Shown here in pieces: positions 16,349-24,658 of a stretch of 64,000 nt of DNA. Position 1 is the stretch's first letter. Each line of letters opens with the position of its first letter. The notes under the pieces were generated by a model. It was not told the origin of the DNA and searched no databases. It saw only the letters and a program-made list of their open reading frames with translations. Made by a program: the position numbers and the translations under genes. The DNA is taken from assembly GCF_000317835.1 (NCBI RefSeq), contig NC_019793.1:3574001-3638000 (forward strand). The letters run 5' to 3'. Origin of the DNA: Deinococcus peraridilitoris DSM 19664 (GTDB lineage: Bacteria; Deinococcota; Deinococci; Deinococcales; Deinococcaceae).

Positions 16349-19267
16349 TCAGATCGCTGTGACTTCGAATTGCAGGCCCATTTCGGCCAGTTCTGCGTTG
16401 GGGTCACGGCCCGTCACCATGGCGTACGCGGCTGCCTCCTCGTGCAGATGCTCGTCGAAGACGCGCCGCATGTCTCCCAGCGTGACCTCCAGCAGGCGGC
16501 TCTTGAAGCGCTCCTGCACTTCGGGCGTATACCCCGCCTGATCCCCGAAGAAGCGCATCCGGGCCACCGTATCCGGAGAAGTGAGGGGATCGAGCTGGGT
16601 CGAGGCACTCAGGATGGCTTCGCGAAGTTCGCGCTCTCCCAGCGGGCCGTTCACGAAGTCACGGGCCGCCTGGAAGACCTGATATGTCCGGGCCATCCGA
16701 GGATCGCGGTACGACAGCATCCCGAACAGGCCCCCCTGTGGATCGTAGGTCGCAAATCCACCGTACGCGCCACCCTTCTCGCGAAGCTCTCGCAGCATGT
16801 ATTCGCTGCGCAACAGGTGCGCGAGCGCCAGCAGCGCCGGAGCATCCCGGTGCGTGTAGGGCACGGCCCGGAACGATTTCGCGTGATAGGACACCGGCAC
16901 GTCGGTTGTGCGGGCCTGAGGCACGCGGCTGGGCAGGGCGATTTCAGGAGTGCGTGCCTCGCCACCGCCGAACAGACCTGTGACGGGACTCAGGTCCAGC
17001 TCCAGATCTGCCGGCGTCGCCGTCAGCAGTACGCGAGCCCGGGTCGCGCGCAGCGCGCGCGTGATCTCGGCAAAATCCTCGAGCAACCCGGTCAGCCTGG
17101 CTTCATCGTCAAGGCCCTTCAGGCGGGCCAGCTGGCTGAGTCCACCCTGACGCTCGGCCAAGGCGGCGGCGCTGCTCAGCTGTGCGGTCGCCAGACCACG
17201 CGCGTACACATGACCAGAGGACACCACGCCCGACTCCATGCCTGCCCGCTGCTGGCGCGTCAGCTGCGTGAGCCGCGCGAGGTCGAAGGCCGGTTCGGCC
17301 AGCAGGTCGTGCACGATGTCCACCAGGTGAGCAGCATTGCGCGACAGGGCCTTGCCACTCACCGTGAAGCTGGCTCGCACGTCATCCAGATCGTCCGGTC
17401 CGGTGCTGACCCCTGCCGAAGCGCTCACGCCACCGGTCTGCGCCTCGATGCGCCTCGACAGCCCGACGTAGTCGAGCCCACCGGCACCCGAGCGGGTCAG
17501 CGCGTAAGCGTACAGCGGCAGAACGTCCAGCAGCGGCGTGGGCAGCGCGCCGACGTTCAGCTGAACGTCGAGGTACACCGCCCCCGAGGTCGGCTGCGGC
17601 GCTCGCCCCACCGTGGCCCCAGCGCCCTGCTGTACCCCGTACGCTGGACGGGGCACGCCGCGGGGAATGTCTCGCAGCTCCAGCGTCGGCAGGACGCTCG
17701 TATCGTCAGGCTGCTCCTGCAACCGGGCAAGTTCCACCGCCGTTTCAACGACCGCGCGCCGGTCCTCATCCGTGAACTCGGCACTGAGCGCGCTCACACG
17801 CGACCGCTCCTCTTCAAGCTGCCGCTCGGGCATCGCCGGGTCCGGGCGCAGCACGAGACGCACCCGGTGTGGGTTGTCGAGCAGCTCCTCACGGATCATC
17901 CGTTCAAAAAACCCGCCTTGGGCGCGCAAGGTGTTCAGGCGCGAAAGGTCTTCTTCGAGACGCAACGCACGCAGTGGATCACCACCGTACAGCCAGGTGC
18001 TCGCGAAGCGGAAAAAGACCTTGAGCGAATATGGCCAGCCTGAATTGCTGACTTCCTTGCGCGACAGTTCGAGCTGGTGGATGGCGCTGTCCACCAGCTC
18101 GGTTTCGATGCCTTCGTCGGCAATCCGCTGCAGGCTGCCCAGGACCAGCGCCTCAACCGAATCGGCGATGTCGGCGTTCTCACTGATCGAAAGTCCCTTG
18201 AGGCCGGCTGCAAAGGCCGACTGCCGAAAGTCGTCATGGTATCCCGTGAGGTCGGCCGTGGCGCTGCCCAGACCCGACTCGATCAGTGCGCGGCGCAGCG
18301 GCGCGGCCGGATTGCCGAGCAGCACGTCGGAGAGCACGTTCCAGCGCAGCACATCGAAGCTGTCGAAGCTGGGCGCGACCATCCAGGCCAGCAGCACCTG
18401 AGCGCCGGTGGCCGCGTCACTCGACGGGTAAGCCACCTCGACCTGCTTCGGGGTGTCGAAGCGAGGCTGGTCGGGAATGCCGACATCGAGCTCCAGCGGT
18501 GCGAACTGCGACATGACCTGCGCCTCGATGGCGTTCAGAAAGCGCTCGATGGGCAGATTTCCGTAAGTAAAGAAGTAGGCGTTGCTGGGATGGTAGTGAC
18601 GGGCGTGAAAATCACGCAGCCCTTCCCACGTGAGGTCGGGAATATTGGTCGGCTCACCTCCCGAGTTCACCGCGTAGGTCAGGTCGGGGTAGAGGGCTTT
18701 TCCAAGGGCGCGGTGCATCTGCGAGGACGCCGACGCCATGCCGCCCTTCATCTCGTTGTAGACCACGCCCTGCAGCTTCAGTTCACCCTGCGGATCGTCG
18801 ATGGGATCGAACTCCAGGCGCCAGGCTTCGCGCAGAAAGGTTTCCTTGCGCAGCAGCGGAAAAAACGCGGCGTCAAGGTAGACCGAGAGCATGTTGAAAA
18901 AGTCCTGCTCGTTGCGGGTACTGAACGGGTACGCTGTCCAGTCCGACGCTGTAAACGCGTTCGAGAAGGTATTGAGAGAACGCGGCTGCATCGAGAAGAA
19001 CGGGTCCTTGACCGGGAATTGGCGCGATCCGGCCAGCACGATGTGCTCCAGAATGTGCGCCACGCCGGTGGAGTCCTGCGGTACGGTGGGAAACAGCACC
19101 GTGAACGTCAGGTTGTCGTCCTCACGCGCGATGTGCACGTGGCGGCTGCCGAGGTCATGTCGAAGCTCGTAGAAAGTCGCATCGATTTCCGGCAGGCGCT
19201 CGCTGCGCTGCACGGTGTAGCGGCCGAGGCGGGTTCCTGCCTTCAGTTGCTCATGGGTCAGAGTCAC
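16349..19267 (-). CDS. M16C zinc metallopeptidase (PreP/Cym1-like)
   Basis: A 972-aa intracellular peptidase that degrades short peptides in a closed chamber. The inverted zinc motif HILEH is at about 71-75, with FLREAWRLEFD following at about 170 as the third ligand region. The order of two catalytic-type halves joined by an M16C-associated region, and the total length, match presequence proteases (970-1000 aa). The GTG start at 19267 is chosen because TACAAT lies 6 nt upstream and the sequence then begins at the conserved N-terminus; longer in-frame sequence upstream is not protein-like. It has no signal peptide. It is monocistronic, ending at the shared terminator. Confidence 0.9.
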   Translation of the reverse strand: MTLTHEQLKAGTRLGRYTVQRSERLPEIDATFYELRHDLGSRHVHIAREDDNLTFTVLFPTVPQDSTGVAHILEHIVLAGSRQFPVKDPFFSMQPRSLNTFSNAFTASDWTAYPFSTRNEQDFFNMLSVYLDAAFFPLLRKETFLREAWRLEFDPIDDPQGELKLQGVVYNEMKGGMASASSQMHRALGKALYPDLTYAVNSGGEPTNIPDLTWEGLRDFHARHYHPSNAYFFTYGNLPIERFLNAIEAQVMSQFAPLELDVGIPDQPRFDTPKQVEVAYPSSDAATGAQVLLAWMVAPSFDSFDVLRWNVLSDVLLGNPAAPLRRALIESGLGSATADLTGYHDDFRQSAFAAGLKGLSISENADIADSVEALVLGSLQRIADEGIETELVDSAIHQLELSRKEVSNSGWPYSLKVFFRFASTWLYGGDPLRALRLEEDLSRLNTLRAQGGFFERMIREELLDNPHRVRLVLRPDPAMPERQLEEERSRVSALSAEFTDEDRRAVVETAVELARLQEQPDDTSVLPTLELRDIPRGVPRPAYGVQQGAGATVGRAPQPTSGAVYLDVQLNVGALPTPLLDVLPLYAYALTRSGAGGLDYVGLSRRIEAQTGGVSASAGVSTGPDDLDDVRASFTVSGKALSRNAAHLVDIVHDLLAEPAFDLARLTQLTRQQRAGMESGVVSSGHVYARGLATAQLSSAAALAERQGGLSQLARLKGLDDEARLTGLLEDFAEITRALRATRARVLLTATPADLELDLSPVTGLFGGGEARTPEIALPSRVPQARTTDVPVSYHAKSFRAVPYTHRDAPALLALAHLLRSEYMLRELREKGGAYGGFATYDPQGGLFGMLSYRDPRMARTYQVFQAARDFVNGPLGERELREAILSASTQLDPLTSPDTVARMRFFGDQAGYTPEVQERFKSRLLEVTLGDMRRVFDEHLHEEAAAYAMVTGRDPNAELAEMGLQFEVTAI

Positions 19268-19273
19268 GCCCGG

Positions 19274-19279
19274 ATTGTA
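19274..19279 (-). promoter_or_regulatory. Leaderless -10 TACAAT of the M16 protease gene
   Basis: TACAAT on the minus strand is 6 nt before the GTG at 19267. Confidence 0.7.
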
Positions 19280-19446
19280 CCCAGTCAGAAGGCCTGATAC
19301 AGCGGCATACCTGCTTATTGCCAGACGAGATCCGCTCCCGATTTCCCCGCCCGGGCGGCAGCCCTTTGCCGCACTGAGACAAACGGGATGCAACTCCAGA
19401 TAAAACATGAGGGCCCGTTTGGTCGCAATTTCATCTTGTCGGACCG

Positions 19447-19452
19447 TACACT
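19447..19452 (+). promoter_or_regulatory. Leaderless -10 TACACT of the cohesin/dockerin operon
   Basis: TACACT is followed by 6 nt and the ATG at 19459. It would drive all three overlapping genes. Confidence 0.7.
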
Positions 19453-19458
19453 TGGGCC

Positions 19459-20973
19459 ATGCTACGCAATCTCGCTCCCCTCGGGCTGGCGCTGGCGCTG
19501 GCGGCCTGCGGTGCCAACAACGCCGCCACGGGCAGCACGGGTGCCCGTGAGGTGCTGCGCTTCAATACCACCAACCTGCCCACCGCTTACCAATTCGAGC
19601 CGTTCGGGGCCGACCTTCAGGTGGCCGGTGGAGTCAATCCCTATACCCTGCGCGTCACGAACGGTACCCTACCCCCTGGTCTGCGCCTGAACGGGCGGCG
19701 CCTGGAGGGCACGCCGACCACCCAGGGCCGTTTCCAGTTCATCGTGGAGGCGACCGACGCCAACCTCTCCACCCGCGCACAGACGTTCGCAGTGTCAGTG
19801 GGACAACTGCCGCCCCTGGGTCTTGTTCCCGCGTTTCCAGCCGGGGAATTTCGTTCGGACACCCGCATTCCGCTGCGCATCGACTTTCCGCGCGAAACCC
19901 GCGCGGCCCGTTTCCATTGGCAACTGCCGCCAGGAGTGCAGGTCACGCGGGTCGAGACGGGGAGCGGCGGGCAGTTGCTGCTCTGGAAGCAGAGCGGCAC
20001 CCTGCTGACCCTCGATCTGGGTTTCGTGCGCCAGCCCACCACCGGTTCGAACGTAGCCCTGATCGGCCTGCGCTTCGCCCAACCGACCCGCCTGGACGCA
20101 GCCCAGGTTGCGTTTACTTCGGCGGCAGGTGACGGCAAGCTGATCGCCGAGAAGAAATTCGGAGCGGCAACCGTCATGTGTGCCCCTGCGGGAAGTGCCG
20201 CCTCGAACCCGGCCCCGGCCCCAGGCTCCGGCACGACCCCGGCAGCCTCGGCGCCCGCGGGGGCGACCCCCGGTGCTGCCGCGCCGACCGGAACCGCAGC
20301 TCCTTCAACTGCTGCGCCGACAACTGCTGCGCCGAGCGGCACTGCCGCGGCGGGCAATGCGGGCCAGGGAACGGCCGGGTCGACGACTGCGCCGACGACC
20401 CCGCCGACTGCTCCGGCGGGGAGCACTTCTGCAGCTCCGGGCACACCAAATCCCGCCCCAGCCGCCACCCCCCCCGCTACGGCGACGACCCCGGCGGGCA
20501 CCGGTGCCACGCCGGATACCGCGCAGAACAGTCCACCTGCCACCGGAACCCCCACGGCTTCCACACCGTCCGCTGCTCCTGCTTCTGCTCCAGCCGCGCA
20601 GCCTGCACCCGCACAGAATGCCGGGGCGGCTACGCCCAGCGTTCAGGTGCCACAGGTGCCCGCCGCGACCGCCCAGGCCTGCGTGCCCCAGGGGGCGGCC
20701 ACGCCCGCACCCGCCACTCCGGCACCCGGCAGCACTCCGGCGACGCCGGGCGAAACCCCCACCAGCGGCCCTACCAACAGCGCGCCCAGCACTCCCGCCG
20801 CGCCGAGCACGCCAACCGAGCCAACCGAGAGCACGCCGCCCGCAAGTCCGCCCGACGACACACAGGACGAAACCGACGGCGACACGGGTGAGCAGGATGA
20901 CGAGGAGGGCAAAGACCCTGGCACGCCTTCCGTGCCCACGATTGGTGAGCCGCCCGCCGGGGGGACGCGATGA
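19459..20973 (+). CDS. Lipoprotein with Ig-like and cohesin-like domains and a long Pro/Ala/Thr tail
   Basis: A 504-aa surface lipoprotein. The signal ends in the lipobox LALAAC (Cys17). Residues about 34-115 form a putative Ig/cadherin-like domain with the typical LPPGLRLNGRRLEGTPTTQGRFQFIVEATD pattern (given here in parts: LPPGLRLNG, LEGTPT, FIVEATD). Residues about 120-230 are beta-rich and resemble cohesin-type domains (IPLRIDFP, LPPGVQVTRVE, VALIGLRF). From about 238 on, the protein is low-complexity Ala/Pro/Thr/Gly with one Cys, ending in an acidic stretch. The tail looks like a stalk that holds domains away from the membrane. It overlaps the next gene by ATGA. The cohesin assignment is tentative but is supported by the dockerin in the third gene. 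Confidence 0.75.
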   Translation: MLRNLAPLGLALALAACGANNAATGSTGAREVLRFNTTNLPTAYQFEPFGADLQVAGGVNPYTLRVTNGTLPPGLRLNGRRLEGTPTTQGRFQFIVEATDANLSTRAQTFAVSVGQLPPLGLVPAFPAGEFRSDTRIPLRIDFPRETRAARFHWQLPPGVQVTRVETGSGGQLLLWKQSGTLLTLDLGFVRQPTTGSNVALIGLRFAQPTRLDAAQVAFTSAAGDGKLIAEKKFGAATVMCAPAGSAASNPAPAPGSGTTPAASAPAGATPGAAAPTGTAAPSTAAPTTAAPSGTAAAGNAGQGTAGSTTAPTTPPTAPAGSTSAAPGTPNPAPAATPPATATTPAGTGATPDTAQNSPPATGTPTASTPSAAPASAPAAQPAPAQNAGAATPSVQVPQVPAATAQACVPQGAATPAPATPAPGSTPATPGETPTSGPTNSAPSTPAAPSTPTEPTESTPPASPPDDTQDETDGDTGEQDDEEGKDPGTPSVPTIGEPPAGGTR

Positions 20974-21416
20974 GGCGCCTCCTGCTGGCCGCAGCATTGC
21001 TCGGTTCGGTCGCTCAGGCCACGGTGGCTCCCAAGCTGTCGCTGACCGAGCAGGCCAGAAAGGCGCAGGTGATCGTGCAGGCGCGTGTGGCTGCCGTCAC
21101 GGCTCAGGAGCGAGACGGTCAGCGCTGGACGGTCTACCGGCTGAACCTGGTCGAGACGCTCGCCGGCAATGCCGCTTCGCTTCCGGTGATCGACAACACG
21201 CCTGCCATGTGGGTACTCGAAGGAGTCGAGAACGCACCAACCCTACGCGTCAACGATGAAGCGGTCCTGCTGCTCTACACTGGCCTGATGGACAGTCCGG
21301 TGGTGGGCTTCAACCAGGGCATCTACCGAATTGCCAACGCCCGCGTGGAGGGCGGTGACCCCGCGGAACTCGCAGCGTTCAAGGCAGCGCTCCTGCGCGC
21401 GCGGGGGAGCCAGTGA
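20970..21416 (+). CDS. Secreted hypothetical protein, 148 aa
   Basis: A small exported protein with a signal peptide (about 1-18, ending AQA). The mature part is mixed alpha/beta: LTEQARKAQVIVQARVAAVTAQ, then VYRLNLVETLAG and LRVNDEAVLLLYTGL, then a helical end. The pattern of 'A..a.vVvrg.V..v.....g..yT.y.l.V.e.l.G' is like small secreted domains found beside adhesins and peptidases, but I cannot name the family. Its ATG overlaps the upstream stop (ATGA) and its own stop overlaps the next start (GTGA), so it is a tightly coupled middle gene. Confidence 0.75.
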   Translation: MRRLLLAAALLGSVAQATVAPKLSLTEQARKAQVIVQARVAAVTAQERDGQRWTVYRLNLVETLAGNAASLPVIDNTPAMWVLEGVENAPTLRVNDEAVLLLYTGLMDSPVVGFNQGIYRIANARVEGGDPAELAAFKAALLRARGSQ

Positions 21417-21964
21417 ACGGGACGGTGAGGAAAACCGTCGCACTGCTGGCCCTCGCATTGCTGGCCTTGCTGGGCACAGTGGCCGGGGCCGTGAACGTAC
21501 AGATCCGACCCGGCAGCCCCGAAGTCGAAGTGGCCCTGCGGCAGGCACTGCAGGAACTGGGCACGGGCGACGTGACCTTTACCCTCGTTGCTTCCGCCGG
21601 TCCCACCTTTCGCCTGGGTGGCGTTCCGGCCTTCAATCCTGACGTGGTGAGCCGCAGCCTGACTCGTGGCGGCGAGCGCGTCGTCGAATTCAACCCGAAC
21701 GGACCGCTGCCGCTGGCGCAGGCAGTCAAACTGGAAGCCGCGCGGGTGCTGGGCCTGCCCGAAAACGCGACCCCGCAAGACGTGCGGGCACGGTACGGCG
21801 GCGCGGACCTGAACGCCGACGGACGCATCGACCTGGCGGATTTTGCCATTCTCACGGCCAATTACGGCAAAAACGGCAGTGGCCTGCCCGGCGACCTGAA
21901 CGGTGACGGTAAAGTCGATGGGGTCGACCTGCAGCTCTTCTCGAAGTTTTACACACTGCCGTAA
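21413..21964 (+). CDS. Secreted protein with C-terminal type I dockerin
   Basis: A 183-aa exported protein (signal about 1-26). Residues about 28-125 are an unassigned mixed domain. The C-terminal 55 residues are a type I dockerin: two calcium loops DLNADGRIDLAD (132-143) and DLNGDGKVDGVD (161-172), each followed by a helix (FAILTANYG, LQLFSKFY). Dockerins dock onto cohesins on scaffold proteins. The gene is coupled by GTGA overlap to a secreted gene that itself overlaps a cohesin-like lipoprotein gene. The segment AVKLEAARVLGLPE (105-118) recalls a metzincin zinc motif in which the His residues are lost; this is only a resemblance. Confidence 0.85.
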   Translation: MNGTVRKTVALLALALLALLGTVAGAVNVQIRPGSPEVEVALRQALQELGTGDVTFTLVASAGPTFRLGGVPAFNPDVVSRSLTRGGERVVEFNPNGPLPLAQAVKLEAARVLGLPENATPQDVRARYGGADLNADGRIDLADFAILTANYGKNGSGLPGDLNGDGKVDGVDLQLFSKFYTLP

Positions 21965-22004
21965 ACGCCGGACCGCTGGCCTCCTCAACTGCAAACTTCC
22001 GCAG

Positions 22005-22026
22005 GCGCGCCCACCGGCGCGCTTTT
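22005..22026 (+). terminator. Intrinsic terminator of the cohesin/dockerin operon
   Basis: A 7-bp GC stem (22005-22011 with 22016-22022, 4-nt loop) is followed by TTTT, 41 nt after the operon's last stop codon. Confidence 0.8.
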
Positions 22027-22085
22027 GCGTTCTGGCAGGGAGCGCGGGCGTTTCATGCCTCGGCGAATTCTGGCATCATGCGCTC

Positions 22086-22283
22086 ATGACCGACGAGCCT
22101 ACCATCGACTTGCAAGACTGGCTGAAATTCGCGGGCCTCGTTGGCACGGGTGGCGAAGCGAAGTATCTGATTCAGGGTGGTGAAGTGAAACTCAACGGTG
22201 AAACCGAAACACGCCGCCGCAAAAAGCTGCGGCGAGGCGACGAGATCGAGATCGAAGGGCAGCGCTTCAAAGTCGACTGGTAA
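22086..22283 (+). CDS. S4-domain RNA-binding protein (YaaA/YbcJ-like)
   Basis: A 65-aa protein made of a single S4 domain: IDLQDWLKFAGLVGTGGEAKYLI, then QGGEVKLNGE, then RRRKKLRRGDEIEI. This is the usual length and pattern of YaaA/YbcJ proteins, which bind structured RNA, probably rRNA. The weak hexamer CATCAT lies 6 nt upstream of the ATG, so the start may be leaderless. No functional partner adjoins it. Confidence 0.88.
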   Translation: MTDEPTIDLQDWLKFAGLVGTGGEAKYLIQGGEVKLNGETETRRRKKLRRGDEIEIEGQRFKVDW

Positions 22284-22350
22284 GGAGCACGGTCGGTCAA
22301 GTGCAAACCGCTTTACCTTCGGGCACCCCGCCTCCCTCTTTACTGTCAGC

Positions 22351-22872
22351 ATGAACGACTATGTCAGCGAGGTACTTGACCACCGCCGCACAAAAGACGA
22401 CTTTTTTCGCACGCGGCAGTCACCGCTTTCCGAACGAACCAGAAACGATTTTGCCGGGCTGGCGTACTATCCACCCGACCCCGCTTACCGCCTGATCACG
22501 TCCCTTGCCCTTGCTCACGGCGAGGAGACCGAGCTGCTCACCAGCACCGGCGAGCTGCAGACGTACGCGTTGTACGCCACCGCCCATGTGCAGTTGCCCG
22601 AGGGCGGCGCGGAGCTGTACCTGTATGCGCCGCCCGGTGAGCGTGCACCCACCCAGTTGTTCGTGCCGTTTCGTGACGCCACGAGCGGCAAGGAAACCTA
22701 CGGGGCGGGCCGGTACGTCGAAGCGCAGGTGCAGGGCGATCAGGTGCTGCTGGACTTCAACTTTGCCTACCATCCCTACTGCGCTTACAGCGAAGGATGG
22801 AGCTGCCCGTTGCCACCTCAAGCCAACTGGCTTGATTTCCCGGTGCGCGCGGGAGAGCGCAACCTGCTCTGA
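22351..22872 (+). CDS. DUF1684 family protein
   Basis: A 173-aa protein. The C-terminal half has the DUF1684 signature: FRDATSGKETYGAGRYVE, LDFNFAYHPYCAY, SCPLPPQANWLDFPVRAGER. The N-terminus (RTKDDFFRTRQSPLS) is the other conserved block. No signal peptide is present, unlike many family members that are secreted. Its function is unknown. It starts 67 nt after the S4 gene and TACTGT lies close before the ATG. Confidence 0.85.
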   Translation: MNDYVSEVLDHRRTKDDFFRTRQSPLSERTRNDFAGLAYYPPDPAYRLITSLALAHGEETELLTSTGELQTYALYATAHVQLPEGGAELYLYAPPGERAPTQLFVPFRDATSGKETYGAGRYVEAQVQGDQVLLDFNFAYHPYCAYSEGWSCPLPPQANWLDFPVRAGERNLL

Positions 22873-22887
22873 ACGCTCGCCGAGCGC

Positions 22888-23178
22888 TCAGTCCGAATCC
22901 ACGTGGCCAAGGGGTTCGGGATGAGAATGGTTTTCGAGTCGGCGCAGGCGGACTTGTTCCAGATGATGCAGCAAGGCGTCAAAGGCACCTTCACCATCGC
23001 GCAGGACGAACGCGAATTCCTCTTCGTTCAGTTTGCGTCCGGCAAAATCGCTGGCGAACTGCGTCAATAAATCACGCAGTTTGGCCTGATCCGCTTCCCG
23101 CACCTGCACGGTGAACAAATCATTCAGCATCGCGCGTATCTCGTCGGCAATGCGGGCGTGAACGCCGTACAGACTCAT
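22888..23178 (-). CDS. Hypothetical protein, 96 aa
   Basis: A short helical protein that I do not recognise (MSLYGVHARIADEIRAMLND at the N-terminus, then amphipathic helices rich in Leu, Glu and Arg, ending in a His/Pro/Asp tail). It has no signal or membrane segment. The ATG at 23178 is chosen because TACGCT lies 6 nt upstream, the recurring leaderless layout; an in-frame start at 23280 would overlap the end of the ComF gene. Confidence 0.6.
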   Translation of the reverse strand: MSLYGVHARIADEIRAMLNDLFTVQVREADQAKLRDLLTQFASDFAGRKLNEEEFAFVLRDGEGAFDALLHHLEQVRLRRLENHSHPEPLGHVDSD

Positions 23179-23184
23179 GGGATA

Positions 23185-23190
23185 AGCGTA
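23185..23190 (-). promoter_or_regulatory. Leaderless -10 TACGCT
   Basis: TACGCT on the minus strand is 6 nt before the ATG at 23178. Confidence 0.55.
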
Positions 23191-23260
23191 GTCAAAGGCG
23201 CAGGTACCGACTTGAAGACTCAGGGTTTGCTCAAGGACGTGGGCGGTCTGTTCGCCGTAT

Positions 23261-23878
23261 TCAGCGGGCCGCCACCGCAAAGTAGACCTGATCGGCGCCC
23301 GCGCACCGGAGCATCCGCGCGCATTCGGCCAGGGTGGTGCCGGTCGTCAGCACATCGTCGACCAGCAGCACACGTGATGGAACGGCGCCAACCGTCCGGA
23401 AGGCGCCCTCCACGTTGGCCCGCCGCTCACTGGCCGACAGTCGGGCCTGCTGTAAGGTAAAACGTTCGCGGCTCAGCAGTTCGCGGTGAGGAACGCAGAG
23501 CCCGTGGGCCAGGGCGCCGGCGAGCAGCGCCGCCTGGTTGTAACCACGCGAGCGCAAACGGCGCTCGTGCAGGGGAACCGCGCACACCACCTCAGGGTGC
23601 CAGCTCTCCGGGACGGCGCCCGCCAGCTCCCGGGCAATCGCGCGCGCGACTTCACGGCTTCCCTCGTATTTGAGGGCCTGCACCGCCCGGCGCAGCGGCC
23701 CCTCGTAACGTCCCAGCGACACGAGGTGCGGGTGCGCTTGCCGTGACAGCACCGAGTGCGCGCTCACTTCGGCACGCAGGTGTTCGTGGCAGGTCCCGCA
23801 CCAGCCGCAGGATCGGTCAAGTGACACCCCGCAGCCCGGACAGGCGCGGGGCAACAGCGACCGCAGCAGCCCAAGCAC
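23261..23878 (-). CDS. ComF family phosphoribosyltransferase-like protein
   Basis: A 205-aa protein. The N-terminus has a four-Cys zinc motif (CPGC...CGWC with CGTC following) and the C-terminus has the phosphoribosyltransferase loop VLLVDDVLTTGTTL, the standard ComF/GntX layout. RGYNQAALLA is another family motif. ComF takes part in DNA uptake in competent bacteria, and deinococci are naturally transformable; here it is not next to comFA. The exact activity is not known. Confidence 0.9.
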   Translation of the reverse strand: MLGLLRSLLPRACPGCGVSLDRSCGWCGTCHEHLRAEVSAHSVLSRQAHPHLVSLGRYEGPLRRAVQALKYEGSREVARAIARELAGAVPESWHPEVVCAVPLHERRLRSRGYNQAALLAGALAHGLCVPHRELLSRERFTLQQARLSASERRANVEGAFRTVGAVPSRVLLVDDVLTTGTTLAECARMLRCAGADQVYFAVAAR

Positions 23879-23914
23879 AGCACAGCTTACTGCGGGTTCC
23901 GGGTGGCCTGGGCC

Positions 23915-24610
23915 TCACAACAGTGCAGACAGCACTCGGGCGGTCAATTCACGTTCACCGTCGGCCACCGTCATGCCCGGCGTGGAGGCATCGATGTCAC
24001 ACACCGTTCCGGGCGGCAACGCGCCGCGCAGAAACGCAATGGTGGGCAACACCTCCTGCTCGTAGATGGCCCAGCGGCGCGCTATTGCCTCGGGGGAGTC
24101 GTCGTCCCGGCGTCGGGCGAGTGAACGTCGGGCCTGCTCTGCGGCGTCGATGTTCAGGTGAACGACTTTCAGCACCGGCAGATCGAGTGCCTGGAGCGTG
24201 GTCAACAGGTGCCGCGCGACCACTACCCGGCGTGGGTAACCGTCGAGCAACCAGCGTCCTTGCTGCAACGTCAAAGACTCCCGAAGTTGCCGTGAGATGA
24301 GGTGCTGCGTCCAGACATTCGGAATCAGCAGGCCGGCGCCCATGCAGCGCTCGACTTCGCCCAGCGGATCGCGGGCGCCGTCGGGAAGCAGGGCGCGAAG
24401 TTCAGCGTTCACCTCAGCCCGCTGGACCCGGTCGCGGCGCGTGGTGGCCACGATGTCGCGCAGCAACTGTCCCATCGATACATGCGAGTGCACCAGACCC
24501 CGGGCGAGCAAGGCGCGCGCCACTGTCCCTTTCCCGCTGCTGCTCGGACCGGCCAGCAAAAAAACGCCCCGCGAAGAAGCAGGGCGCGCAGGATCGCCAG
24601 GGGTGGTCAT
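23915..24610 (-). CDS. Nucleoside monophosphate kinase (adenylate kinase-like)
   Basis: A 231-aa P-loop kinase. GPSSSGKGT (about 20-28) is Walker A, SMGQLLRDIV is the NMP-binding helix, LLDGYPRRVVVA is the adenylate-kinase LDGFPR motif and ARRRDDDSPEAIARR is the lid arginine motif. The lid is short. The sequence is diverged from housekeeping Adk, so it may be a second, specialised nucleotide kinase; the true substrate is unclear. TAGACT ends 10 nt before the ATG. Confidence 0.8.
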   Translation of the reverse strand: MTTPGDPARPASSRGVFLLAGPSSSGKGTVARALLARGLVHSHVSMGQLLRDIVATTRRDRVQRAEVNAELRALLPDGARDPLGEVERCMGAGLLIPNVWTQHLISRQLRESLTLQQGRWLLDGYPRRVVVARHLLTTLQALDLPVLKVVHLNIDAAEQARRSLARRRDDDSPEAIARRWAIYEQEVLPTIAFLRGALPPGTVCDIDASTPGMTVADGERELTARVLSALL

Positions 24611-24620
24611 GTCGTGGAGG

Positions 24621-24626
24621 AGTCTA
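24621..24626 (-). promoter_or_regulatory. -10 TAGACT of the nucleotide kinase gene
   Basis: TAGACT on the minus strand lies 10 nt before the ATG at 24610, giving a leader of a few bases at most. Confidence 0.55.
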
Positions 24627-24658
24627 GCAGGTGAAACGGCGCCGGGGTTGCCAGCTCA

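Noticed and set aside
20200..20900. Repeat expansion or frameshift in the Pro/Ala/Thr tail
   Set aside because: The frame stays open through the whole tail and joins a coherent acidic end and the coupled next gene, so it reads as a normal low-complexity stalk.
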